64,000 bases of DNA, taken from Puffinus mauretanicus (lineage: Eukaryota; Chordata; Aves; Procellariiformes; Procellariidae). A program made the translations under genes and the position numbers. Below, one piece after another: positions 13,843 to 25,321 of the stretch. How positions within the stretch are numbered: position 1 is the first letter of the stretch; each line of letters opens with the position of its first letter. The stretch covers positions 248,001 through 312,000 of the forward strand of contig JAJKFH010004053.1 of the NCBI GenBank assembly GCA_023333565.1, written 5' to 3'. Under the pieces are notes generated by a model. The model was not told where the DNA came from and searched no databases. It saw only the letters and a program-made list of their open reading frames with translations.

Positions 13843-14803
13843 ATTGTACTGAATATGATAAGCGGCCCTGAGATGGGTATTGGCTTGATCCTGCCACTTT
13901 GTCATCACAACAACGAGATACAAATGACTATTCAGACCTTAGTTTAACTACAACCAGATTATTCAGGCTTAACCTACACTGATTTTAGTAGCTTTTAACT
14001 GTGTGGAAAACCTGATGAGTCTTTATTTCTCTGTTGTTAACAGAGACACACTTTTGAGACAAAAAACGTCTGAGAGTGCCGATATACCTATCTGTAAGTA
14101 GAGAACTAGAGAGTATGGCTAATGGGAATGGCTTAGTTTTTCTTTCTTTCTGTGGTTTGGAGGTAATTATCTTATCTCTACAGTAATATTCACTGTTTCC
14201 AAAGAAAGATGGCTGGGGTTTTCTAAATGTCATAATTTATATACATCTGAGTCATCCACTCATTTTGATTTATTTACATGCATAACTTTTTTGCTCATTT
14301 TGCATAGAAGTTACAGAATACTTTTTATACAGAGCATTACATATCAATTTTACAAAGATTTCCAGAATCATGAGCATTACATGAAAAGATCTGTTTTTAG
14401 GGTAGTAACATCACAACCTCACAGTTGTTTAGCACATATAAGCTACTTAGGCAACAGAATTTAATGAATAAATTTACATCTACAAAAGGGGTAAAATGCT
14501 AAATTTCTTACTTGTACGCAAATTGCAAATTTGTGGACATCTGACCTTTAGAGCTGGAATTCAAAAAGTTGTATCTCTTTTTTCTTAAATATTGCCACAA
14601 AAAATCGTTACTGAGGCTCTGTGCAAGCAGGTCTCTCATTTGTTTTAGCAAAAGTCTATGGACACAGAAACTAGAATGACAGTTATTTCTACTTTGTCAG
14701 AAAACTAAAACATAACTGGAAGCAATAATGAAGTGGGATTTACCAATCTAATACCTGGAAAAGTCCAGCCATAAACTAATCTCTGCACAAAACCATCTTC
14801 AGA

Positions 14804-14850
14804 GGGGGGAAAAAAAAGGTAAAAAAAAAGGTAGGTAAAAAAAAAACAAC
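14804..14850. repeat. A-rich GGT-punctuated tandem repeat
   Basis: Poly(A) blocks of 8-10 bases separated by GGT, repeated about three times. Confidence 0.7.
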
Positions 14851-15559
14851 GTTCTCAGAATCCAGACTTTTAAGCAAGCCAAAACTATGCTAGTAAGGAA
14901 GCTAAGACTACGGTCTTCATTTTTTAATATTTATAAGAAGGGTATAAATCATCTGTGCACCAGACTCTGTTTGGAGTTTATGATAAACACAAAACTTGAT
15001 TACCCAAATAAAGCTATTCAGATGAAAAAAATAACTTGCTTGGCAGTGAGAACTGATGATGATGATGAAATATATTGTTCACTATTAATAATTTTCTAAT
15101 GAGTTCCTTAGGAGGAACATCTATATTTTCAAATCCTGAAACCATACACAAGCTAAGTTCAATAATATTTACTAGAAACAACAAAGGTTTGCATTTCTTC
15201 AGAGTACCTGCATCAGCAGGGATCAATCTCTCTCAACTTTTCAACCCCAGGAATAGTTTTCTATTAAAAAATTCTGAAGTATCCCTTTTGTAATTAGTCC
15301 TACTTTTTGGCACAGTCATGATCCAAGATGATTGATAAGATAATGAAAAGGAACTAATAGGAGGAGGAATCCATTATTAATTTTTTGTGTGTCCCTACAC
15401 AAGAAAAGGTGTAGACAATCCTACTTAGGTCTTTATCCTGTAATCATACCTGTGCTTGCTGAGGGCAAGCATGGGTAATCTTCAGGACTGATGCCCTAAG
15501 TATACCTCCAGATAGAAGCCTGACCAGAGCTCTGATAAGACAAGACTTGCAGTAGACAC

Positions 15560-15655
15560 ATGGGGAGCCTTGCTAAAATCCAAAAGGCTGCAGCAAAGCC
15601 CTCCAGCCATGCAAGTTTCTTTCTAGTGTCATAGAAAGAGATTCCATAGTTGATG
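15560..15655. mobile_element. Probable L3/CR1-type LINE relic
   Basis: The GGAGCCTTGCTAAAATCCA segment, followed about 65 bases later by GTCATAGAAAGAGAT, resembles the reverse-complement reverse-transcriptase end of L3/CR1 LINEs from memory. The middle is strongly diverged. CR1 relatives dominate bird genomes, so this is plausible, but the assignment needs a profile search. Confidence 0.4.
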
Positions 15656-18600
15656 GAATCTTATTTTTTTTGGCGAAGTAACACAGTTTAAAATGCTGTT
15701 GGGAACAAAATATTACACATTTCATGTGTATTTGTTCTGATTACAAAGAAGGAACTGTTCTGACTACACAGCAAGAAAACCGAAAGAAGAAAATAGAGCA
15801 ATGAAGTTTAAGAGTTCATTTATTTCATAGTCACTGGGATACAGATAACAGTGGTAAATTTTTCAACTTATCAGAATTTCATATGAAGAGATACAAACCA
15901 CTAATTAAGGTAGAGGAATTCAAGCCTCAATTATACATAAACTACATAGATGAAAATGAGAGGAGCATCTCTTTAAGCTGGGATATTCACAATGCATAAA
16001 GCAGTAAGGGTGCAAACAACTAAATGCTCAGTAAATGTTGGAAGATTTTGGAACCGTTATGAACTATAATTAATGAACTACAGAGTTTAGGTTACAAGGG
16101 AGAATGATTGGAGGAAAACCTTACTTCATCACATTTATGAATGTACCAATTTGTTATAAGACTGTTTTCTTAAAAACAAAACAAAGAAGAAACAATCATG
16201 GATTAAAACCAAAATAAATAAAAACATAAATACCTATTTTATTTATACTCCAGAAACAGACTGTTCTTTATGAATTACCAATAAACTTCACACATGTTGT
16301 TCTAATCACAAAAATTAAGTCTGCTGTTATGTGAAAAACTGTTACAGATTTGGAAAGAAAATGTAAGTATCATACTGAAATAGACTTCTTGTTGGTGAGG
16401 TACTCTCTCTTTCATTATAGAATATACTTTTTAAAGAAGAGCACTAACATAATCTAGGCATTATAGATATGTAATGTTTTCATATAAGAAGGTATATGTA
16501 AACCATAAATTTAGTACTTATGATCACAGAAATCTGAAGTAAATTGTTGCCTTTCAAAGACATCTTTCATTTGCACTACAGAAAATACTACAATAACAGC
16601 ACAGTAATTTCAGTAAAAAATCACCATTGTTCTAGTTTTATATGGTAAGTAAGGAAGTGAGTCTCTCTATAACACTCAGAGAGTGCAAATTCTCAGCAAA
16701 ACCAAACTAGAAATATCTATAATGCATTACTGCATTAAGGGAGACCCTGGTACCAGCTCCCACCTCTAGGTTCATAGTTCCACAAGAATCTCCACTGTAA
16801 AGAAATCTGCTGACCTTTTCTTAAGCCTGACATATCTGTTGTTTGCTGAGTGACTTTGAAATTCAGTAACAAAAATGCCCTGAGGCTTGAAAAGTCCCTT
16901 TTCATTGGGACATGAAATTCATGTACAATGAACCATTAAAAAATGGAGACTAATTTAAAAAATCATTACTTCCTTTCTCTCATTTGCATTTTTTCAAAAA
17001 CCACTGGAAATAGTCTAGCAACCAAAACTAGATGCTTTCTGAAGCCAGTCTTTACAGTAGCAAAACAGGAGCAGCAGCAGCTACACTTAGTGTATTGGAT
17101 ACATCTTGGAGTTTGCAAAATAAAGTAGAAAGGGCAGGCTTTGCAATGGAAATAATAGTTAATTAAGAAGGACTTTCTCTTTTTACCTTTTTAATTAACT
17201 TCTACAGAGAGAAAAAGACTGTGTGCTTGTGTTTCATGGTGCTGAATTATTCTTACATGAAATAAAATGCTTGATTTAACATTTTAAACAAATGTTGAGT
17301 TCCATCATTTATTTATGCTGATTACTGCCAATCAGCAGTCCAATCTTGGTTCAGTTTACACCAGTTTTATAGCACAGCAACTCCAATGCCTTTCAAAAGT
17401 TCTACACCTGGGCAAGGGATTAGAATCCAGACCACAGATTTAATTCAATTGTTTAATTTAGTTACATCCTACAGATGATACTTTATATCCTAGAGAAAGG
17501 ATATACTTTGCATTCCAATTTCAGTTAACTTTCTCTAGCTTCATTTATGAAAATCTTACTGAAACAACCAACATCATGTTTATTAGCTTGTACTCACCAC
17601 TTTACAAAATGGCAAACAAAACAACCTGGAATCCTGAAAGCCTTGAGGGAACAAGGATTCTGTATTTTTTTTCAACATAGTCCATCTACGGATTAAATTT
17701 CATATCAACCTTTTACTATTTACTTTCAATCTTATATTAGGTTTCCTTTGAAATACCAAAATTCTCCACCTTCTTTGGTTATATATTTATTTATTTACAG
17801 AAATGTAAATTTAAGTAATGTCACCTATTTCAGGATAGCTGAAATCATCTATAGTTTGTAACATAGAATCAAAACTTGAGAGTCCTGGACTCGACTCCCG
17901 CCCGTCTCTAACTTGATCCAATTATGTATTCCTAAATCCTGGCACCAAAAGCAGCTAGTTTCTTTCTTGGCACCAGGAAAAGGTATGTTCCCTCATTTTC
18001 ATTCCCATAGGAAAATATATTGAAAGATCTAAACTTGACCTCATCAAATGATCTGATTTATATAACTGAAATGAAAAACTAAACCCCTAATGTACAGAAA
18101 TGTTATGGTCTACATGCAGTGAAAGCAGGTTGCTGATTTTAGATCATAATAGAGAAAATCAGAGCTTTACTAATTTTCTCATCCTCTTCTACCATGGAAT
18201 CAAGTTTTAAAGGGTTTCAGAAAAAGCTGATGGCACAGTACGAGTACATGCCATTGGGGTATATCTTGCTGTCTATTACTAACTCTAATATTTGCCCAAG
18301 GTAGAAATGGGTATCCAATCTTACGGTTTTGTGTATCATCTTCAAATTTCTAAACTATGCTTAGAGTCTAAATCAAAAGACTTTAACAGCAAAGTTTTCT
18401 GTAATAAACTTTTTGAGTGTTAGCTCTACATTCAAATTGATTACTGCTGTTTATAAGCTACTGACTTGATAATTCATTATTCAAAATGAGTTTTAAACAC
18501 TCAGTTTAATTCAAATTAACAGACTGAAATACCCTGAAAAAATGACATTCACTGATAGATTAGATATTGTTAAAAGACAGAATTCTGTCTTTAAATACAG

Positions 18601-21290
18601 TATAGAAACCTGACCTCTCCTATAACATTTCTATCGCTACATCACCATGAATCAGAAACCACCTATACTGAAATCTCCCTTAGTATCTCTATTACCCAGA
18701 TAATTTAGTTCTACAATGCATTTAATAGATACAATAACCTTAAAAAAAAAGATCACTATATGTGGACAGAAACTGCCTGAACTTTGGAGATCCAGCAAGA
18801 TCACCCAAGAATGACGAGTTCATTTGCTAATGAAGAGTTAAATCTCCTAATTACCAAGTGAAGATAGTGAAAAGCAATGTTTGTATATAGGAAAAGTGAA
18901 ATTTGGGTTCCTCCAATTTCACATACCCTCCAGATATGCAAATTTCCCGAGGTAAATAAATATAAACCAATGCTTATCAGGAAGAAAGAATTCACCAAAA
19001 AAACCCAAACACCACAGTACTTTATAGACAAAACAAGCAAGGAATTCAAGCCAAAACAACTATGAAGCCTCTGAGAAATTTCAAAGAAATCTTAACTTGA
19101 AAGTATTACCAAACTTAGAGTATTTAGAAAACATAAGTTAATATACTTACTACTCTCTGAAGTGATCTGATTTCTACTTTTAGCACAATATTTTAAGACA
19201 TACAATGGGCATAGTTAAGTTTTTCTACTTGCTTTACATTAAAACAGGAGTTATTCTGAACATTGGTACAGCACTACCTGTATGTTCAAGGCCCACTATT
19301 CTACCACCCATGTTTAAGACATTTCTAAAAATCAATAGCCCCTAAAATTATGTTACCATTTTAAAGTTATTTTTCCCCATTTCCTCTCAAAAAGTCTCAT
19401 TCATCACTTTTAGAGCCACCAAGACCCGTTCAGAATAAGTGATTGACATTCCAGCCATTACTACATTTCCTTTTAAAGCCTCCCTTAGCAAGCACAGGGT
19501 CTATATGAAATACTGAATGCATGGGAAAGAAAACTTAACACTGAGGCTAGCAAACCACGTGTTCAAAAATAATTTTTAAATATGCTTAGAATATTTTACA
19601 TGAGATACAGCGTATTTACACATTTTCAATTTTTGATCATCATGCAGTCCTTTGAACAGATTAGCAGCAATGAAGGAAAAAATTTGAAAAATTAAAAATT
19701 TATATATATACTGTTAAGACTGGATTTATAGTTCCAAAAGGGCTGTGGATTAATCAATATCATTTGAAGAAAAGTAGTGAAGAAAAAGCAACATCGGTTC
19801 AACACCCAGAAAAATAGACAGTCTTGCACCTAGACAATGCAGCAGCTGTGGGCTTTACTGAACTGCCAAGAAAAATTAATTCTAGGGACAGTCACAGAGC
19901 AAAGCGTAGCTACAGGTTTTGGTCCACTGATACTTTGAGCAAGCCAGATCATCCGAGGCTAGAGCTAACTGATTGGGATTCGATGTGGTTTCTTAAGCTT
20001 CGGGAAACGAGGCACGTACGCCCGCGTGCACAGATCTCCATTTCAGTTCCACTTACATCATTCCACAAGTAGGAGAACTAAAAACTACTTAAGGCACTAT
20101 GTATATGGGGAATTATCTTACGTCTGAGATTATGGGCCACTCCCACGTCTAGCGCAAAACATTAGCTGATATACTGAGGAATTTCCCCAAAATACTTTCT
20201 TTGGTGAATTAAATTACCTTTGTAGATGCAATAAAATCTAATCAGTGCGTTTTCTGAACATGTTTCCTAGATCTCTCTTTCTCATAAATATTAATGTACA
20301 AAATCAGAGGCCAAAATTCAAATTCCAAAATTCATACACTCTGTGTATAACTTCAGAAGTTTTAATGTGGTATTAGCACACAGAAACAGTAAACATCACA
20401 CTTGGTTTTTAATACATTTAAATGTTGAGTATTTTCCAGTAGAATACTCTCAAGGGACCTAATTAACCAAATGACAATTTTTCAGATTAGCAAAGAAGCT
20501 AGATATGTAGATGAAAATACAGGCTAAGAAGTTTGAATTTGCACTAGTGACAAACATATGTTTTTAATCTCTGCGCGCTGTAGGTGCATGAGGTGATGAA
20601 CTGACATGTATTTTCTTCATTTTATTGGGTAGCCCCAGGTTATATAAGGTTATTTCACTTGAAGACTCAAAATCTTGTCTGTCAATTCTTCCATTTGTGA
20701 TTATATTAACATAAATTAAACCATTATAACTGAACAACCTCTAATCTAGGACAGGATGATTCATAATTGATTGATGTCTGGCATCAGTGTCAGGCAAGAT
20801 CTTGGCTTCGTGGCTACCCGGAAATTAATGACAGTGATTTCCTCATCAGATGACAGGTAGGACAAAATAAAGATGAAATAAATTTGAAAGATCATAATAC
20901 TAAACAATACGAATCAAAGCTGTCCGGTAAATGAAAATGGTTTCATCCACTCAGTAGATTATCAGACAAGTCTCCCACAGAAATCACTTTGCCAGTTTAA
21001 TTCATTAATCAAAGTTTTAGAAAAGCTGTTTAAAACTACTATTTTGTCTATCAATAGAGCCAATATATAAGCAAATACAAATATTATCCTTTACCCTGAG
21101 TGAGCTCCTGGATGTATCTTTAAGGTAACCATTCCTAAATGTTAGTCTCCCAAAACACTCTTCTGTTGACATTTTAGCATGCCCCTAAAGGAAGGACCAT
21201 GAACAGCAAATTAGTCACAATGACAGAAAAAATTTATATTCAGTTGGGGATTTTAGCATGTTATGTATTCATAATAACCTCATTTGTTCA
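15656..21290. other. FGF14 intron; no gene seen
   Basis: AT-rich DNA with only short chance open frames. A small tRNA/SINE-like snippet near 17.88-17.92 kb was too weak to call. Confidence 0.65.
21286..21290. repeat. Target-site duplication, left (GTTCA), LTR copy 1
   Basis: The same five bases occur directly after the LTR at 21889-21893, which fixes both element ends. Confidence 0.88.
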
Positions 21291-21549
21291 TGTGCTAGTT
21301 TTGGTTGGGATAGAGTTAATTTTCTTCACAGTAGCTAGTGTGGGGCTATCGTTTGGATTCGTGCTGGAAACAGAGTTGATAACACAGGGATGTTTTAGCT
21401 ATTGCTGAGCAGAGCTTACACAGGGTCAAGGCCTTTTCTGCTTCTCACCCCACCCCACCAGCGAGGAGGCTGGGGATGCACAAGAAGTTGGGAGGGGACA
21501 CAGCTGGGACAGCTGACCCCAACTGACCAAAGGGATATCCCATACCATA

Positions 21550-21572
21550 TGACGTCATGCTCAGCATATAAA
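21550..21572 (+). promoter_or_regulatory. LTR core promoter: CRE plus TATA box, copy 1
   Basis: A perfect palindromic CRE/ATF site TGACGTCA (21550-21557) lies just upstream of TATAAA (21567-21572). The surrounding 40 bases are identical in the second LTR, while the rest of the two elements has diverged. Transcription would run rightward, antisense to FGF14. Confidence 0.75.
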
Positions 21573-21753
21573 GCTGGGGGAAGAAGGAGGAAGGGGGGGA
21601 CGTTTGGAGTGATGGCGTTTGTCTTCCCAAGTAACTGTTACACGTGACGGAGCCCTGCTTTCCTGGGGATGGCTGAACACCTGCCTGCCGATGGGAAGCA
21701 GTGAATGAATTCCTTGCTTTGCTCTGCTTGCGTGCGTGGCTTTTGCTTTCCCT

Positions 21754-21759
21754 ATTAAA
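21754..21759 (+). terminator. LTR polyadenylation signal ATTAAA, copy 1
   Basis: ATTAAA lies about 185 bases after the TATA box and is followed by the U5-like region, as expected for an LTR. It could truncate antisense transcripts. Confidence 0.55.
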
Positions 21760-21888
21760 CGGTCTTTATCTCAAGCCACGAGTTTTCTCACTTTTACTCT
21801 TCTGATTCTCTCCCCCATCCCATCGGGGGGGAGTGAGCCCAAAGTGGCTGTGTTGGGCTTAGTTGCCGGCTGGGGTTAAACCACGACA

Positions 21889-21893
21889 GTTCA
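21889..21893. repeat. Target-site duplication, right (GTTCA), LTR copy 1
   Basis: This is the partner of the left copy at 21286-21290. Confidence 0.88.
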
Positions 21894-23899
21894 CAAATAA
21901 ATCCCACTGAACAAGAACAGTACTAAAAGGCATTAGAAGAGTTTAAAAATATTGAATATTTTCAAAAGTTTGCTAACAGGTTGGTAAGTGTGCATACATT
22001 GTGTGTATCTATTTATCTAATTCACATACATGTGTATGTAGAAGAGTAAATGTATATTTTTGATTTAAAAAGCAGCATCATTAGTTTTTGCTGCCTGACT
22101 ATTTCACAGATGGGAAGACACTTATTTTTCATATGGAAGTACAAAGCAAAACACTTTTTTATTCCATAAGAAATGCAGACTAGCTTTTACTGCTCTACAT
22201 AACAAATATCTTACATGTACTTCTACTCTTCCATTGAATTGTACGAGAATGCTATGGATGGTTTGTCACATCTCAATGAGCTAATTTTTCACAATGCTCT
22301 CATGACACTCTGTATATCATTTACACAAGGTTTATTTGTCAAAATCCCATAGCACCTTTCTGACAACAGATGTTTTGAAATGCGTCCTATTTTGCTTGGC
22401 AAAGACTTATTTTAATGGGTTTGACAGTATGATTTCAGTGAAGAATTTAGTGGTCATTTTACTCAGTTTGGGAAAACTAAAAAGAGAATCTCATAAACGT
22501 CCATTTTGTAACTCATATAAGGTACTTTTAAAGCAATCAGCCTTACAAAATGTGTTTTCTTCCAAATGATTATTCATTATTCTGCATAAGATGTTTCAGT
22601 ACAACTTCTGCTTGATTGTTTCTTCGTTTTCCCTCCTAAATAGCATGCAACTTTGAATCCACAGGTACTCCATGTATCACATTACGCATCATGAACATAC
22701 ACAGTAAAAGGCACGATAGTATTCTTTTCAGCAGGAATTCTTATGGATGAGCAGCAATTCTGAGACCTTAACGTAAATCAATGGATAAATATCACCATAT
22801 CTCCATTTGAAGGATCCTTAGAGAAAATAAAGTCGGGGGTCTGATGCTGCAGACTTTACTAGTGAATAGCCCTTGTTCTGATTATTCTTACTGAAATCAT
22901 CTGTACCAGTGGTATGGGTTAACAGTTGAGTCATATTCTAATCTGGTTCTTTTATTCAAGAATGTCAAAAAGTGCCATATGAAAAATGAATGAATGAAAA
23001 AGGACGAGTTCAGAAGTCTCTTTAAAGCCCCTTCCTACCTAAGAAAATGTTTGGCATCTCGGTGCTGTGAGACAGTCATCTCCTCCTCAAACCATAATAT
23101 AGAAAACAGAGTTTTCTCTCAAATAAGACTGCACAGGTGGTTGAGAACAATTGCTCAGTTAGAAAATCCCCCTAAACTTGTTTTCATGAACAAGTATCAC
23201 ATATGTAAATCCACCATCCTAAACCAAGTACTCTAGTCTTCTTCTTAAGCACACATGCAGACTGCCTAAAAATAAGCCACCATAGATTTTGCCACTAACG
23301 TGTTCTCACTCACCTTCCCTGTATCACTGTACTACCTAAAAATGACAAGGTTTAGCTTGCATTAGGAGTTACAAGAAATAATCCTTATGGTAATAAAGCC
23401 ATATAAAAATAAAATTGTATGGATTTTGTTGATTTATGCTATTTCAAGTATGAAGCCTGGAAAAAAAGCAGGAAGGATCAATCAGGACAGATCACTGATT
23501 ATGCTTCTTAAAATTATCTTCCGACCCAACCCAAAGAGGAGCTATAGTATACATACCAAACTACAACACATGGTGGCATTCTCTAATGTAACCGAGGATG
23601 GCTTGTACTTTGCCATTGACTGTTAGATATTAGCCACGTTTCACTCTTCATAATACAATCCTTTTGTTCTAAAACTACTTGTTTCCTGAGGACAAGTACA
23701 AAATAAGTCATCACCACTTCTGAACGCTGTTGAACATTGAGCTGAATACAACAAAATTAAAAAAATAGAGAAGTCATTGCAGTATCATTTAACGCCTTTT
23801 ATTTCTAGGGTTCTAATACAAAGCACTGATAAAACGCAATCACCACGGTACTAGTTTTAGTCGTCTCGGTTGACTACTGGCCATCTACCCCGAAGAACT
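21894..23899. other. FGF14 intron between LTR copy 1 and the CpG island; no gene seen
   Basis: AT-rich DNA with no recognised element. Open frames are short and uninformative. Confidence 0.65.
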
Positions 23900-24334
23900 G
23901 CCTGCAAAACTTGCTGGTCTATGCGACGCGGCCCTGATCCGGGCTGGGCAGCGAGCGGACAGACCCACAGCCGGGCACACACAGGGATGCAGAGCAGCAC
24001 TCCCACGGCTGCCAGCTACGCCGTAGCTCTCACTTTGGCGACTGGGAAGTCACCGGGCAGCGGGGAGCGGGACCCCTGCACTACGCCTGCCAAAGCCAAG
24101 CAGGCGGCTCAAGGAAGGGACGGGCGAGCCACCGTTCCCAGACACCGGACACTTAAAGAGCTTTCCGCGCTGTGTGCCCTTTGTCCTTTAAAGAAAAACA
24201 CGGGCAGGGCTCACGCCACCCGGGTCGCCTCCCCCGAGGGGCTTCCTGCCCCGGAGCCCACCTGCCGCGACCAACACCTGAGCCCCAGGGCGGGCTGGGC
24301 CCGCCGGCCGCGGCGCCTCGGGCGGGGCGGCGGC

Positions 24335-24362
24335 GCAGGCAGGCAGGCAGGCCGGCAGGCAG
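24335..24362. repeat. GGCA tetranucleotide repeat just inside the intron
   Basis: About six units of GGCA/GGCC-type sequence lie roughly 250 bases into the intron that follows exon 1A. Confidence 0.7.
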
Positions 24363-24606
24363 CTGCCCGCCCAGGGCAGGCAGCCGGGCGGCAAGGCGGG
24401 GGTCCCGACGGAGAAGTCGCCGCGCCCCTCAGCCCGCCGAGCCCTTCGCCCGCTGAGGGGGAGCCGGGAGCCGCCCGCTGACAGGAGCGGGGGCGGCGGT
24501 TGGCGCCTCCCGCCGCGGCGGCGCCCGGCCCGGGAAGTTTCCCGCCACAGGTTGCCCCCTCCCGCCCGCCCCCCCGGGAGCCCCCCGGGCGGGCCCGGCC
24601 ACAGGG

Positions 24607-24612
24607 ACGCAC
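24607..24612 (-). other. FGF14: Splice donor of FGF14 exon 1A
   Basis: The minus strand reads AAG|GTGCGT, with the intron starting at 24612. It is a good vertebrate 5' splice site, and cutting here leaves exactly 64 codons plus one base, the phase used by FHF family first exons. The open frame continues past it only because the CpG island is poor in stop codons. Confidence 0.93.
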
Positions 24613-24805
24613 CTTGGCGCCTCAACCGCCGCTTCTTGAGCCCGAAGATGCGGACCTTGGAGAAAATGTCCACCAGGTTGCCGTTGCAGAGCCCGCGGTT
24701 CTTGCTGGGGCTGTTCCGCCTCCTGCTGGCCGAGGGCCGGTCCCAGTGCTGCTCCCTCGCCTGCCGCTTCTGGCGGATCAAGCCGCTGGCGATGGCCGCT
24801 GCCAT
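24613..24805 (-). CDS. FGF14: FGF14 isoform 1A, first coding exon (partial CDS, 64 codons plus 1 base)
   Basis: Read on the minus strand, the frame opens [20 protein letters not shown] and ends KKRRLRRQ. This is the A-type N-terminus of the intracellular FGF-homologous factor FGF14 (FHF4). Related A-type starts in FGF12 and FGF13 differ after about residue 7, and the [12 protein letters not shown] tail points to FGF14. Family knowledge: FHFs are not secreted, bind the cytoplasmic C-tail of voltage-gated sodium channels, and the first ~20 residues of A-type forms act as a long-term inactivation particle. Visible features are no signal peptide, a basic RQKRQAR stretch (about 11-17) and a basic KKRRLRR cluster (57-63) suited to nuclear localisation. 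The ATG is in a strong context (GCAGCCATGG). The exon ends in phase 1 at CAAG|GTGCGT, as expected if exon 2 begins by completing an Asp codon. The beta-trefoil core lies in downstream exons, outside the window. Residue 31 reads Asn where I recall Ser in mammals. Identity is near certain. Confidence 0.97.
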
Positions 24806-24874
24806 GGCTGCTCGCCGGCTCGCCCACGCCGGCCGGCGCCGCGACGGGCAGGGGGGAGGGCGGCGGCGGGGCGC

Positions 24875-24895
24875 TCAGCCCCGGCGGGGACCCAT
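24875..24895 (-). promoter_or_regulatory. Upstream ORF 1 in the FGF14-1A leader (6 codons)
   Basis: On the minus strand an ATG at 24895 opens MGPRRG and stops at TGA, 69 bases before the FGF14 start. It is in the main frame but terminated. Its context (GCGATGG, purine at -3 and G at +4) is strong, so scanning ribosomes should use it if the transcript begins upstream of it. Whether it is in the mature leader depends on the unmapped start site. Confidence 0.5.
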
Positions 24896-24995
24896 CGCCG
24901 GGGGCGCGGGCGAGCGGGAGCCTCCTCCGGCCCGAGACGCGGCTGCAGCGGGGCACCCCCTCCCTCCGGCCCGCGGGAGCTGCCGCCGCCGCGGG

Positions 24996-25004
24996 TCACC
25001 GCAT
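24996..25004 (-). promoter_or_regulatory. Upstream ORF 2 (Met-Arg-stop)
   Basis: The minus strand reads ATG CGG TGA, a minimal two-codon frame. The -3 base is C, so the context is weak and it may be skipped. Confidence 0.35.
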
Positions 25005-25093
25005 GGGTGCCCCGCCGCCCCTTCCGCCGTGCCCGGGCGCAGGGGCACCTGCTCGGGCGGCGGGTATCTGCGGGCGGGCTGGCGGCGCGGACC

Positions 25094-25122
25094 GGAGTGG
25101 AGCGGAGCGGAGCGAGCGGGAC
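25094..25122. repeat. Short GGAGC-type tandem repeat
   Basis: Imperfect units ggagt / ggagc / ggagc / ggagc / gagc run head to tail next to the GGTCG tract. It is a simple GC-rich repeat within the CpG island. Confidence 0.65.
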
Positions 25123-25141
25123 TCGGGGCAGAGCCGCCCTC

Positions 25142-25171
25142 GGTCGGGTCGGGTCGGGTCGGGCCGGGTCC
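25142..25171. repeat. Pentanucleotide GGTCG tandem repeat in the FGF14-1A leader
   Basis: Four perfect GGTCG units are followed by degenerate ones (ggccg, ggtcc). On the FGF14 sense strand this is a CGACC tract. It lies about 340 bases upstream of the start codon, probably in the leader or core promoter. Confidence 0.8.
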
Positions 25172-25202
25172 GGCCGGCAGCGTCGCCTCCCGGGGCTGCC
25201 CC

Positions 25203-25244
25203 TCAGCCCCGCGCCGCTGCCGCCCGCTCGCCCGCCGCTACCAT
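25203..25244 (-). promoter_or_regulatory. Upstream ORF 3 (13 codons)
   Basis: An ATG at 25244 on the minus strand opens MVAAGERAAAARG and stops. The initiation context (CGGCGATGG) is identical to that of uORF 1 and strong. It is relevant only if transcription starts beyond 25244. Confidence 0.4.
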
Positions 25245-25261
25245 CGCCGCGGCCGGGGCGG

Positions 25262-25321
25262 CTACCGCCGCCTCTTCCAGGCTCCCGCCCGATGATTGCC
25301 AAGTGCTTCAGAAATCAGCAT
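25262..25321 (-). promoter_or_regulatory. Upstream ORF 4 (19 codons)
   Basis: An ATG at 25321 opens a 19-codon frame starting MLISEALG, ending in a basic KRRR and then TAG. The context is weak (C at -3). The surrounding bases, about 25290-25360, are less GC-extreme than their neighbours and may be conserved leader or promoter sequence. No function is assigned. Confidence 0.3.

Larger units (their letters stand above)
5483..15559. other. FGF14 intron; no gene seen
   Basis: AT-rich intronic DNA with no recognisable exon, RNA gene or intact mobile element. It contains the Z-DNA-type repeat at 8627-8652, a TTGA microsatellite near 13.8 kb and A-rich runs near 12.43 and 14.81 kb. A minus-strand 89-codon frame at 11283-11552 begins with ATG but matches nothing I know. 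Confidence 0.65.
21291..21888 (+). mobile_element. Solo LTR of an avian ERV (ERVL-like), copy 1
   Basis: The element starts TGTGCTAGTTTTGG and ends GTTAAACCACGACA, and is flanked by the identical 5-base duplication GTTCA at 21286-21290 and 21889-21893. It is 598 bp long with no internal viral genes, so it is a solo LTR left after recombination. Inside, in order, are a CRE (TGACGTCA), TATAAA, a purine-rich stretch, an ATTAAA polyadenylation signal and a T/C-rich U5-like end. A 5-bp duplication fits class III (ERVL) elements. It is oriented opposite to FGF14. Family name not assigned. Confidence 0.92.

Noticed and set aside
17879..17925. tRNA- or SINE-like string around GACTCGACTCCCGCCC.
   Set aside because: It resembles a tRNA B-box region only loosely. 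No cloverleaf could be drawn and the flanks do not follow a SINE consensus.
24188..24612. Continuation of the FGF14 frame past codon 64.
   Set aside because: A good donor (AAG|GTGCGT) sits exactly at the known exon boundary in the right phase. The extra residues are GC-driven low-complexity sequence.
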